Assembly (NCBI GenBank): GCA_023374045.1
Contig: CM041782.1
Location: 191,164,925 to 191,228,924, forward strand
DNA from: Limonium bicolor
Lineage: Eukaryota > Streptophyta > Magnoliopsida > Caryophyllales > Plumbaginaceae
Direction: 5' to 3'
Length of the DNA stretch: 64,000 bases
Below the pieces are notes generated by a model. The model was given only the letters and a program-made list of their open reading frames with translations. It was not told where the DNA came from and did no database searches. Position 1 is the stretch's first letter, and every line of letters begins with the position of its first letter. The position numbers and the translations under genes are program-made. Shown piece after piece: positions 1-11,111 of the stretch.

Positions 1-2756
1 CATAAGTTATATTAATTGCTAATATCTTTAATGGCGTAACATTATTTAGCCACGTAATTTTCAACCTTATAATTCGAATTCGGTTATACTACATCTCATA
101 AATTAATTCCTCTCTTATTTGGTATAAGGCTCTAATCCTCTAACTACATATACACATATGTATACATGTATGTTCTTGACAATTCCAATGTAATACCAAT
201 GTTACATGTATTCTCCAAACTTATGCCATCCTCCACCCTTAATCATTAATGATTTTTTACTTTACTTATAATTCTACTTCCTTCAATTTTATGTATAAAT
301 GTGTATTCACACACCTATATATATGTATGCAGTCTCATAAATTCCAATATTAAACCTTTATGTACACATATATCTTGTAGTTTTCAAAGGATTAGTATTA
401 AACCTTAATGTCATCACAAATTAATATAGATTTATAGCAACAAAAATCCCTTAACCATTTTAGTCTATCACCTAGTCAACTTACTACAATTTATTAACCT
501 TATTTATAACTCACCAAATTAATGCCTAATTATTTAATGTTGGCCCAATTAAATATTCAGACTTCTATCATTTCTAATTTAGCTTAAGCTCATCCCACAA
601 TTTGATTGTCTTCTAAACCTTATTTACTAACTCCAAATTAGATCCAAATCTAATTAGATTTTGAGCCCTATACATTACACTTTATTATTTATATTTGTTT
701 AGGCCCAATTGGTTTAATTTGGCCCAGACTGACCAAGGCCCAATTTCAACTTTGAATCCTAATCAATTTTTGACATAATCAAAATTCAATTTTAATTCCA
801 ATTTCAATTTTTGACTTGGTCAAAATCCGTAACTCAATTTTTACCAAGCAACTTCAATATTGACCATTCAATTTTGATTTTGACCAAATATAATTTCCAT
901 TTCTATCTTTGACCAAATTAAATGACCTATTCTCGAACTCTTATTCATAGCCCTCATTTTTTCCAAAACTACCAATTGGACCCAGAATTTTCCAATAATT
1001 ACATTGTCACCCTTAATTTTTCCAATAATTATAATTTCACCCCAATTAACCCAAAACCCCTAATTTCAATTATAGAAAACCTAACTTTCTATTTGAAAAC
1101 CCTAATTTCGGATTTCCTCCAAATTGATTTTTTGAAACCCTAATTTTCAAACTCAGAAACCCTAAATCGATTTTGAAAAGCCCTAAATTGTTAACCATGC
1201 ACTAGTTTTGATTTCCCCCCAAATCAAGGTTCAAAACCCTAATTTTGTTTCAAACCCTAAATCGATTCAACAGAAAGTCTAAATCGATTTTCCCAAATCA
1301 ATTTCAAATTCGATTTTCCCCAGATTCAAGTTTTAGAACCCCAATTTTTGTTCTCAAACCCTAAATAAATTTTCTGCCAGTTTCAACTAGTTACTCATAC
1401 AATTTCCATATTCGGAACCCTAAATCGATTTTAGGGCTCCGATTTTTACGCAACAGAACACAACAATTTGTCAAACTCGTAACGTCCATGTGCAAAAGTT
1501 CGAATCTGAGAAGAAACTAACAACTAACAGCGCACACACTCGCACAGATCTAGCCAAAATTTTACAAGTTTGCAAAGGTACAAATCGGGCTCTAATGGCC
1601 ATAAAACAGAGAGGGGGTAGGGGAATATCTAGCCTAGTTTTCTAGTTCAAATCTTAATTAAACTCGAACAAAAACGTAAACGACTTGTATGAAACGACCG
1701 ATATACACCTTGAATCCCCGGGAATGGTGGTGGCTCTAATATGCTCCTTCTCGATTGTGGTTTCTCCGGATTCGGTCAGAGGCGTGAAGTGTGCAGTTCC
1801 TGTTTTGTCGCCAACCAAGGTTGCTATTCGCAGGTTGAAGAAGAAGACCAAAGGGAAGGAATTGCCAGTTTAGGGTTGATTTACCCATGAGAAGAAGAGA
1901 AATCAAGAGAGGGGAAGGTGGTGAGTTAGGGTTGGATTTCTGTGAGGAGAAGAGAATATCGAGAGAGAGGGATGAGGCGTACAGTTAGGGTTGCATTACC
2001 GTGCAAAGAATACGATCGGCGAGAGCATGTATGTTACTCAACGCCAATTAAGGTTGCAATGTTACTAGAGTGAAGAGGAATGAAGATGGTCTGGCTAACC
2101 CATCACCGTGAGTGAAAGGAAGTTTGGGTTGGGCTGTATACCAGCGTGAATCAATGAAGACTGGGCCGGCCCAGTCTTTTGGCTGGCCAGCCCATATATT
2201 TTTTTTACAATGTTTCATTAAATGTGTCGTTTCTAACTCGTTTTAGATCCATTTTTATGTCGTTAGCGACACGTTGTTTCGTTTGACGATACGAACCTTT
2301 TTATATCTCCAAATTTATAAGTTCAAACAATATTTATTATTGTTATTTTTAAATTTGATTAATTAGCATTTAATTTCTAAATGGTTTGCATTTCGCCATT
2401 TTAGGCGAAAACGCAAAATCTTTTAGTTCGATTGTTTTACCAATTTCCAATGCCTTTAAAATTACCCAAATAATCTTATACGGTGTCTAAGACTTTGTTT
2501 TCACTTCTAAAATATTCGCGATACATTTTTCATTGTAAAACACTTAATTATATTTTGTTTATATTTCTTTTTCTAAACCTTCCCAATATCGTTTTAGGCT
2601 TTGATAATGTTTCCTAGCGACTTTTTAGGGTTTATTTAAATATTATATTATACCCTTGTATTTATTTAAGGGCATTCAATTCCTTAACCTCTCATTAATT
2701 ACTTTTATTTAATTAATTCATTATTAATTAAAGTAATTAATATTTGGGATATTTCA
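1..2756 (-). mobile_element. 3' LTR fragment of a minus-strand Tekay-like chromovirus (cut by window edge)
   Basis: The right end reads as the reverse complement of a Tekay LTR start (TGAAATA), and a reverse-complement polypurine tract follows at once at 2757. This is the same arrangement as at 57478/57479 and as in E1 and E2 on the plus strand. The LTR is AT-rich, has no believable gene, and its far end lies outside the window. It contains a long stretch of degenerate short repeats (640-1450). Short open frames at 922-1143, 1654-1851 and 1685-1873 have no recognisable domain and I take them as chance. Confidence 0.65.
640..1450. repeat. Degenerate short-motif array inside LTR (TTGACCAA-like, then AACCCTAA-like)
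   Basis: From about 640 to 920 the sequence repeats variants of TCAATTTTTGACCAA. From about 1035 to 1450 it repeats variants of AAACCCTAA, about eight times exactly and more with one change, mixed with CGATTTT. The CCCTAA motif resembles the plant telomere repeat and telo-box, but the copies are spaced irregularly and not in tandem, so this is not a telomere tract. Other LTR families in this window carry different arrays at a comparable place. Confidence 0.55.
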
Positions 2757-2775
2757 ATCTACCCCCCTTAAAAGG
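2757..2775 (-). promoter_or_regulatory. Polypurine tract of the minus-strand element
   Basis: Read on the minus strand this is a purine run of the form TTTTAAGGGGGGTAGAT directly before the LTR start. It matches the tracts of E1 (about 29300-29316), E2 (about 44083-44099) and the other minus-strand element (57479-57496). It would prime plus-strand DNA synthesis during reverse transcription. Confidence 0.75.
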
Positions 2776-3770
2776 ACTTCATCCCGAAGTCATATTCCTC
2801 AATTCATATAGTCCTAGAATATCTAGTTCCACACTAATCTCAACTCTAGGGATCAAGTCCCATATCTCAACAACTTAATCTCACAGTACATGTCTTGCAC
2901 ATATAAGTTCGATAACATCCACAATGATAATCCCAAAGTGCAACGAGTGCACATATACTCCAGCTCAAAGCGTTACAAAAATACGCATATAAACAATCAT
3001 AATGCAACAAGAGTGCACAACAACCAGTATCATGCAAGATGCATCATAAAATCTAAACAAAGTGCAACAATAGTGCAAAAAGACTAACTAGTGCAACAAT
3101 AGTGCACATATAATCACAATATAAGTGATTCGTCCACACCATGAATATTAATTTTGAATTCTTGCTATGTGAATATACTTTGGGGGGTATTATAGTCCCT
3201 GTCCTATACTTCTCATACTATTTGCATGGCATATGTAATAGAGGTCAATCCCTTCTATTGTATGGAGCCTCTAAAACCCAATGGTAAAACCATAACAAAG
3301 GACTTTTCTCAGTCCACAACCATCCATAAATATCCGCATGCACACCGGTCTTATGACAAAGGACACCGAGGTCCACGACCCCTTGGAAAAAATACAACTA
3401 CACCCTAGGGCACACCGGTCCAATGAAAAAGGACACCGAGATCCACGACCCATTAGGTAGTAGTTTTTCAAAACCGTACTTTTTTTTACCGTATTCAAAA
3501 GAAATATTCAATTTACCAATACAACTCCAATCCAAATTCATTCTAGGACTAAAGGTCCATGTCTATTCCTAACGTGAATAATTGTGGCCACTTGTAGGGA
3601 GTTTCGGAAATCATCCGACCCTGAGGTGATCAGCATCAGTGTTGAACTATCCTTTCACCCCAACTACTAAAAACGTGATTATCGCTTAAACCTCCAAGTC
3701 ATTACCATACTATCGTAGTGGAAATTCATACTAAGTTGGTGTTACCGTCGTTAGTCACCCACGTGACTAA
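2776..3770 (-). other. Decayed 3' untranslated and internal remnant, no gene visible
   Basis: The first 400 bases have the same character as the region downstream of pol in the second minus-strand element (57497-58029), rich in GTGCA/CACA motifs, and likely represent its 3' untranslated part. Pol coding sequence should follow on the minus strand but none is found, so the internal region is deleted or decayed. A pair of 40-base direct repeats lies at 3341-3380 and 3411-3450. Short open frames here show no domain. Confidence 0.45.
3341..3450. repeat. Pair of 40-base direct repeats
   Basis: The copies at 3341-3380 and 3411-3450 both begin CACACCGGTC and share GGACACCGAG and TCCACGACC, with a few mismatches, separated by 30 bases. 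This looks like a local duplication in non-coding element sequence. Confidence 0.7.
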
Positions 3771-3772
3771 CT

Positions 3773-3877
3773 AATATTTATGCTCGGTATATTTTGAACC
3801 ATCAGGCCGTGACTAACTAGGCCTATTCCATTCCAAGTCACGGCCTGATGGTTCAGAATATACCGAGCATAAATATT
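3773..3877. repeat. Inverted repeat with 41-base arms (hairpin)
   Basis: The left arm 3773-3813 and right arm 3837-3877 are reverse complements over 41 bases with one mismatch, separated by a 23-base loop. The arms include ATGCTCGGTATA and its complement. No open frame is associated. It could be a small foldback element, a template-switch product, or an RNA hairpin of the surrounding LTR. Confidence 0.85.
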
Positions 3878-5315
3878 TACAACACTTAACCAAAACATAC
3901 CGAGTATCAAGTATCTGGTACCGCTAACACAAGTTCACTACAACCGTTTACTTATTTACAATCATGAATGTATATACACAACTCATATATCAAAATAAAA
4001 GAAACCAAAGTACGTCTACCCACTCCTACTCTCAGGGTGAGTCACCTTCCATCCCTTACCTGAAAAATATGGTAGGCCCCGAGGTGCTCACCACCATTAC
4101 TGGTATGATAAACGTGTAACCCACGAGCTACCGGGGCTACACATAACTAATTGGTCGTATACATGCAATTGATTATTACATAAATAACAATATGAAGTAC
4201 ATTAACATGTAGCTCACCAACCATACAATACATAACTTAATAGATCGAACAACGTAATGGAAGTCCATCGGGTAAGTGAGTTAGTTTTCTATTCGTTCTA
4301 AGGCCTGAGAATTGTTTAGTTCTCGTATTCGGCCATAATCATATAATGTCGATCGTTCTTTATTTAAAACCGATCATACTTCATTCCGTTGTTTACCTTG
4401 TCGGGTTGTGAGTAACCCTAGCCAGTGAGTTATGAGCTCCACTGGATAAATAAATAATTTATGTTAGCATGGGGATGTAAGCGAGATCCCCCCGCACCAT
4501 ACTTAATCCGGCCTCCCACATCGAACTGTAATTCGAGGAGGTTGAGTCGGTTCCTTGACTCTAGGCGACAAGTCCGTAGACGAGTATCAAACGAAAGATG
4601 GATCTGATATAGATACCAACCTCCTACTTCATACACACGTGACGAAGTCTGTCCTGGATTCCTCTCCCCCCACGTTACCCATTGGTTAGAAGTCTTGTAT
4701 AATCAATTTCCGTTAGTTAAATCTGGTAGGATATTAACTAAATAATATTGGGGAGTCATTCATGTTCTTACACCATTGTCCAAGGTTAGACATTTTCGTA
4801 TATGAGAAACATTGCGTATCTATAACCGTCATTTTATATTACTTACACGCATTATTACTGATCAAAGTTAGTACGCAAGCCCAAAGGAAAGATGGTATAG
4901 TACAATACGAAACACGAAGGAAAATGCATTAAACCGTTTTCATGCATTAATCTTGTTTAGTCGTAGCATATAAACAAGTAGCAAACAAATCGAGGTAAAC
5001 CTCGGTAGCAAGTAAGCTGCAAGTAAACCATACTATACACCAAAGAGGAAGCTCATCTAACTCCCGACTGTCGTCTCGACTATCGTCCCGACTATCCCGA
5101 TCCTATAATTGGATCAACCGAGAGTGTCATTTACTTATTACACTCGCTACAATGGTTTCTCTCGTATACGTTTTCCTCTTAATTAAACTTGCCAACTATA
5201 TATACATGTATGTTCTTGTAATTTAGGAATCCTATGTTAATCGTTATGAGTTATACAACTCTAACCTCTTACTCCATTAACCAATGTCCTAATCCTTTGA
5301 TTGTACATTCATATA
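3878..5315 (-). mobile_element. Second minus-strand Tekay-like LTR fragment
   Basis: Reverse-complement matches to the 3' part of the E1 and E2 LTRs are recognisable: a CTTACCTG block with GGCCCCGAGG near 4058-4085, and the CTCCCACxTCGAAC to CTAGGCGAC block near 4515-4570 (compare 22300-22340 on the plus strand). The piece near 5200 also resembles 130-180 of the window-start LTR, so this may be the partner 5' LTR of the same element with the internal region lost. It ends where a plus-strand LTR begins at 5316. The left boundary is uncertain. Confidence 0.55.
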
Positions 5316-7219
5316 TGAAATACCCTTGACTTAATTATGGTGATTAATTATGCTAATATGATAATTAAAGGCCTAATGATGCCATTAAAACATGTGGGAA
5401 CAATTCCCGAAGAAAACGAATCCATATAGTGGGCTAAAAATGCAAATGAAGTCTTAAAGCACATTTTTCGGGAAAACCTGGAAAAATGTGACTTTAAGTG
5501 GTTTAATGGACTTGTGTATATTATAATTGATCATGTAACTATAATTAAACACCAATGAAGGTCACAGAATCATAAAAATTAAATATACAAAAAAAATCCA
5601 GAAAACATCCCCGATTGATGAATAGTGCCAAACGGGGACTTAAGGGTGTTATTTGCTAAAAACCAAAATTCCCCTCCTTCCCATTCTCTTAAAACTGACA
5701 CCTTCCTTCTGTTTCTGTATAGGCCACGATTTTTCCCCCTTTCTCAATTAATCTCTATTAGTGAGAAGAGACAAAAAGAAGTAAAGTAAGAAAAGTACAA
5801 ATTACTTTTTAGCATTCTCTCTCTCCCATTCCTTCTTCTTTCTCATTTTTCTTCTTCTCCACAGATTCACTGTTTCTCCCTTGTTCTCCCTGGCAATTTT
5901 TGGAGCCCTTCAACCAGCTTGAGTTCTCCCTCCTTGTTCAAGGCTAAATTAAAGCCTAAACAACACAAAAACTAGAGAATCTTGCTTGCCTTGCTTTGGA
6001 GATTCATTTCCACCTCTCAAAATCTAAAAACTCTGAAGTTAAACTCCATGAGTAGCTCCACGTGAAGGAAGAAGTAGCACCTCTTGAGCGAGTCCACTTC
6101 TTGGTTGTTTTAAGGTGAGAAACGCTTAAAACACCTCTTTTCCTAGCTTCCTTTGCAACTGAAAATTACCATGCCTTGAGCTCCCTTTTCTTCTACTTGT
6201 GCTAGCTCTATTTTACCTTCAAGAGAGTAGCTGGACCCTTGCTTGTTTAATTGCCAAAATACTTCATTGGACGTTTGAAGGTAATCCTCCTTTTTAGTGC
6301 ATTAAGCACTCCTTTACATTCTAGGGTTGTTTCAAAATCCTAAGTGCTTACTTAGTGATTATGGTATTTTCCTTGGACATTGGTCTGTAGTTTAGCAAAG
6401 GAAACCCCACCTTGACTGGTTTGTAAACAAGAACAAGAGAAAAGAACAAGAAGAAAGGAGGGAAGAAAAGGAAAAGAGAACTAAAGAGTTCTAAGGTAAT
6501 TGGCTCACCTTGAACTGATTTTGAATGTCTTGTGGAAATAAAATTACATTGCTTATGTTGGAGTTTAAGGGCCTTGGAGCCATGTTATTTAAGATTATTG
6601 CACCTTGACATTATTATAAATAATGTGCTGGATTGAGTATGTTGTTAGTGTCCAGGATGAATATGGTTATTGAATTGATTTAGGTGAACTATATGATGAA
6701 TCTGGGCGTGCTAGAAAAGTAGGGAAACTATGACAAAATGTCTATAGAAACCAAGTGTGGTAAGGGTATTCTTGAGTAGGAATGACCTAGGGTTAACAAG
6801 GTGCTTTTAAGGATCCATTTGATTAACTAATCACCTTGGGACTATATTGGAAGAAAATAATGTAGTTGTGTAAAACTTGGAGTATAATGTGCAGAGGAAG
6901 TGAAATTGGTTATAAAGGTCTAGTATGACCAAGAGGAGAAAGAATGATGGAGTATAGATGATTGTAAGTGAAACAATTGAGTTAGTAAAGGTTGTGAGCA
7001 AAGTTGCATCTTAGAAACCTAGAAGACTAAGTTGTAGTGTAGAAATGAAAGTGGGAATTTGTAAATTTGTGCAAGGATTATGTAATGGGTTTGATCAATG
7101 GATTAGGAAGGTTTAAGGTGTCATTATGGTGTTAAAACATGTTAAGATACATGTGGAAAGATTATGAAAGAAATGAGTAAGAAATATGGTTAGAATAGCA
7201 AAACCAAACTGTCAAATTT

Positions 7220-7565
7220 TATAGTGTAGTAGGGTCCGGGACCTACTCCTTGTATGTAGTCCTGGACCACAAGTGAAAAAGCACCATAAGTTATATGTAA
7301 AGGATGATTCGGGACATAGGACCTGCAAAAAGTCCCGGACCACTCCATAAAAACAACCAAAATAACCCTGCAACAAAGGTCTGGGACCTTGCTCTTGTAA
7401 GAAGTCCCGGACCATGGTGAAAATGTAACCGAGAAATCCTGCAGTGGACTGGTCCGAGACTTAGGACAGGTACAAAGTCCTGGACCATAATGAAATTTCC
7501 CCCGAGAGTTTGATTACTGGTTTGGTCTGGGAGTTTGGACCCGGACAAGGTCCCGGACCACTCCA
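7220..7565. repeat. Intra-LTR array of about five 70-75 base units with GGTCCGGGACC/GTCCCGGACC
   Basis: Each unit begins with a variant of GGTCCGGGACC and ends with a variant of AGTCCCGGACCA, so every unit can fold back on itself. The array lies at the same relative place in its LTR as the unrelated GC-rich arrays in E1 (21310-21595) and E2 (35945-36285). Confidence 0.75.
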
Positions 7566-8215
7566 GAATTTCAACCGTGAGTTTGAAAATGAATTTAAAT
7601 GAAGGGGATTGAAAGGCATTGTCATTATATGATTGTTAAGGCTTATTTGGTGACATGTAATGGTCATTAGAGGTGTGAGCAAGTATAAGTTATAATGAGA
7701 AGTAAATAACTTATGTATTAAGTTTGGACTATAAGGAGTTAGTAGTTGTTAATCGGGAATCATTACTGATGAACTGAACTAGGTTAATCAAAGAGTATTA
7801 ACCACCCGACTTAATGAATATTATAGGATCGTAATAGTTTGACTCCAGAGGAGAGTCGTCAACCAACAATGACGGTGAACGGTATGATATTCTCATGCCC
7901 TGTATGCTGACGAGATTACCTTGATTTGTGTGATTGTGTGTCTATTTGCAAATCACGTATCAAGATAAATGCATGAATATGTTTACTACATTTCTTATGT
8001 CTTTTGAATGGTTTAATGCCTTTTTGAGTTGATGATTGACTGTGGACTAATCTAACTCCGCACTTGACATAATTAACGATGGTGGGACCTAACCGCTTAA
8101 AATGTGCCACGTCCCACGTGTGATTGAGTTGTGAGATGAATTCTTACTGACTCACCAACGATATATTATGACTAACCCGGGGAATGGGTTAGGGGATTAT
8201 GAGTCACGCGTGCAA

Positions 8216-8516
8216 GAGAGAGGAAACAAGAGAGATTGTTTCCGATCTTGGGGTCGAACTCCCTTGTTACAGGGTTGCGAGCCACATAGTGGTGTTCGAC
8301 AGGGCCGAGAGCCACATAGTGCTGCCCATTGGAGTAAGACTGACAGAGCTTATCCGTCTAAAGAGATAAACTGGGTATTATGGGTATGAAAGAGAGAGGA
8401 AACAAGAGAGATCGTTTCCGATCTGGTGGTCGAACTCCCTTGTTACTGGCCCTTGAGCCACATAGTGGTGCCCGTTGGAGTAAGACTGGCAGAGCTTATC
8501 CGTGAAAAGAGATAAG
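8216..8516 (+). repeat. Tandem duplication within LTR
   Basis: The segment 8216-8370, starting GAGAGAGGAAACAAGAGAGA and ending AAGAGATAA, is repeated at about 8392-8515 with some substitutions. The first copy also has an internal duplicate of GAGCCACATAGT that the second lacks. Confidence 0.75.
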
Positions 8517-8628
8517 GTAGGGATTGTGGGTTATGAAAGAAATAACGCGGTGGTGTGATCTATATGTGTCTCAACAGGAGGTCATACCGACTTCACTCTA
8601 GAATTATCCAAGAAGTAGGATAACTAGA

Positions 8629-9372
8629 TGTAACACCCCTAATCCTAAACCTGTAATAACGTCGCAAGTCGTAGCACAATAAATAACGTTCGCAGCGGAA
8701 AATAAAACTATCTATCCTTGGTGTTACACGCCGTTACTCACCCTTGTGAGTAACAAGGCATCCTTACTCCTTCCAACAACTTCAACTCCTCACGCTGTGA
8801 TGAACAAGATATTGAGCACCCTTAATATTACAAACCAAATCCAAACTAAATGAGCAACTAACTGAATACAATGAACTCCTTAATACAATACATAATAAAA
8901 CTACAGAGTGTTTATTAAAACACATCAGCTACCCTGTTCCCCGCACTTCGGCTTGAGTCTTTAGTAACCTGAAATGTTTTGCCCATTGAAGGGCTTAGCA
9001 ATCGAAATGCTGGTATGCTAAATGTCGTCTTAAGTCATCTAGATTCCTTAAGTCGTTTTAGCCATCTTGATATTAGATTTTTTACATGATATACCAGTTT
9101 ACAATAATAATAGTAATAACTGTAAACATTAAACAATCACAGATTAGTTCACCTACAAACATCAGTGCATAATAGTAAACAACAACCAGATAATCAAACA
9201 CCAATAATCCATAACAATAACCAAACAAGATACACGTATGATAAGTGTGAAACATATAGGCTTTTTTTAGGGTTTAATTACCTTATAATTTGCAACAATT
9301 TAAGCAATATTTCCCACTTATTCTGTGTTTTTCCTAAGAATGATGTTTTGATATGAATCGACGCATTTTATG
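8629..9372 (-). mobile_element. 3'-terminal segment of the nested minus-strand LTR
   Basis: It starts TGTAACACCCC, the reverse complement of the Tekay LTR end (GGGTGTTACA), and contains the reverse complement of the TTTCCGCTGCGA block found near the end of the E1 LTR. The same LTR continues after each nested insertion at 16414, 33452, 48179 and 57030 and ends at 57478 against a polypurine tract. With insertions removed, the LTR is about 5.5 kb. Confidence 0.7.
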
Positions 9373-9477
9373 TGTTAAATATAGGAAAACCCCTTGGAAA
9401 TGAAGATTTTACATCATAAGGATTACCACGTAACAAACGGGGAACAAATCAGGAGATGAGACGCAAATATTGGTCAC

Positions 9478-9672
9478 GTCCGGGTCAAGATGGCTGGACG
9501 CAAATCCGGACATCACATGTCCGGATCCGGACGTAAGCCGGACTTGACCCGAGATCCAGCTCAAAAGTTCTGTGTCTTGTCCGGATCCGGACACAGATCC
9601 GGACGTAACCCGAGATTTAGATCTGAAAATTCTATCTCACGTCCGGATCCGGACACAGATCCGGACGTCACA
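9478..9672. repeat. GTCCGGATCCGGAC palindrome array in Athila LTR
   Basis: Several copies of TCCGGATCCGGACGT and half-copies TCCGGAC or GCCGGAC are interspersed with GACCCGAGATCCAG. The array recurs in the right LTR at about 15600-15800, where several CpG sites have changed to TpG or CpA (for example CATCCAGATCCGG). Confidence 0.8.
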
Positions 9673-9824
9673 TAGAGACGAAAAATAAAAATGCAATTGT
9701 GCTGATAATCAGGCTTTCGGCGCAATTATCAGCCAAAAGCACTAGTTAAGCCCATCCTCAATTTGTTTAGCCTACGCCCATGCTCTTACCCAACTCACCA
9801 CTAACCGATGTTTTATTTCTGAAG

Positions 9825-9838
9825 CCTATATAAACTCT
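9825..9838 (+). promoter_or_regulatory. Putative TATA box of the Athila LTR
   Basis: CCTATATAAACTC is followed by a short pyrimidine-rich stretch. It is conserved in the right LTR at about 15953-15966. No other strong TATA element is seen in the LTR. Confidence 0.55.
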
Positions 9839-10907
9839 CCTCCTGCTTCCATTTCAATTCGTACCAGACACTCCAGTCTAAACATTACACTCTCCTCATC
9901 TCCCTCCATATTACATGCTCATCCACTATAAACCCTTCATCTCCATTCACAAACCTTTCTCCGTAACTCTTCTCCCTCACTCACAGACAGAAACCTGCTC
10001 ATGGTGCTTCATTTAGCCGCGTCCAGATTGACGTCCGGATCCGGACAGACCCTGAAGAACGTGCCCGAATCGGCGTCCGACCCCAGATAGCCGGACGTGA
10101 CACAGTCAAGGGTGGAAATTGCAGAATCGGCGACGGCTTGTAAAATCAGTTTTTCTGCTAAATCCCTCTATCCTTATGCTGTTTATATTGAGCATTGTTA
10201 TTATGTCTATGGCTGAGTAGTCACTTTTAATTTCGGTTTACCATGTATCTCTAGATTTATTATTTCTGAACCTTTGTGATTTTCTGCAGTACTTTAGAAT
10301 AAAGTTCTTTTCCCTTTTGAATTCCTAAACTTTTTAATCTGATCAATTATTGAGTTTATTAGTTTGTTAGCTTATAAGTAAGAACTGCGGCTATGAATTG
10401 ACTACAGGGAAAGAACCAGTTAGTATAGAGATGGTAATTCCTCTAAAGCAATTAGTAAACAGTGGATTCATAACGAGAGTTAGGATTCGGTCTTTGCTAA
10501 TTAGAATTCGTGGAGCGGGAGACCGAATACGAGTTATCCTTATTCTAGGGTTTTATTCATAATTCTATAGAAATCACTTAGGAGAAGAAACTGCAAATCT
10601 AGAGAGAAGTAGTAAACCGGAATTTCCTTTATCAAACAAAAATCAAATCAATTATTTACCTGTTATTTATTGTTTATTGAACTCCTTTACAACATTTACC
10701 ATCACATACAAAAACCCCCAATCTCCTGTTACTTTTATATTATTCTTGTTTTGTGTGTAAGTAGAAATTAACCTAGACACTGCCTCCTTTGGTTCGATAC
10801 TCAGGGAATACTCCGAGATTTAAACTTGCTATAATCGACCAGTACACTTGCCGTTAGGTTAAACCCCCAACAACAATTTACCGTTAGGTTTTTGTCCAAC
10901 AAGTTTT

Positions 10908-10925
10908 TGGCGCCGTTGCCGGGGA
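10908..10925 (+). promoter_or_regulatory. Primer binding site, tRNA-Asp type
   Basis: TGGCGCCGTTGCCGGGGA lies seven bases after the LTR end and matches the primer site known for Athila and related elements. Confidence 0.9.
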
Positions 10926-11111
10926 GGCACGGTTATTTAGTTTAATTTTTTTGGTATTATCTCATTTAATTTTGTTTTGCTTTTTTTTTTATTCTTGTTT
11001 TGTTTTTTTCTTAGCTCTGTGAAATTTATTTTTGGTTCTGGTTTATTTTGGTTTTACCCGATTGAGTTTACTTTTACAACTAAATTTCTGTCAGTTATCT
11101 GATTTTGGTTT

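Larger units (their letters stand above)
5316..8628 (+). mobile_element. Plus-strand Tekay-like LTR, diverged family, 3' end cut off
   Basis: It starts TGAAATACCC followed by a sequence alignable to the E1 LTR start (GGTGATTAATT, GCCTAATGATGCCATTAAAACAT). Further landmarks follow in the E1 order: the GTCTTAAAGCACATTTTT block, the pyrimidine-rich leader near 5700-5880, repeated AAGGTAA motifs, a 5-unit array (7220-7565), and the GACGGTGAACGGTA motif at 7871. It stops at 8629, where the end of a minus-strand LTR begins, so the later element most likely inserted into this LTR. Open frames in it are spurious. Confidence 0.65.
9373..10901 (+). mobile_element. Athila 5' LTR
   Basis: Near-identical sequence recurs at 15506-16413. 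It contains a GTCCGGATCCGGAC palindrome array (9478-9672, with another copy near 10032), a likely TATA element in GCCTATATAAACTC at about 9825-9838, and ends in TCCAACA seven bases before the primer binding site. The left boundary is inferred. Confidence 0.75.

Noticed and set aside
1035..1450. Interstitial telomere tract
   Set aside because: The CCCTAA motifs are irregular and separated by unrelated bases, unlike a true head-to-tail array.
7220..7565. CRISPR-like array of spaced repeats
   Set aside because: The repeats are imperfect, their cores fold back within each unit, the spacers are related to each other, and the context is a plant LTR.
9361..9372. Target duplication for Athila matching GCGTA at 16414
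   Set aside because: The bases before the left LTR do not match GCGTA within any reasonable choice of left end.
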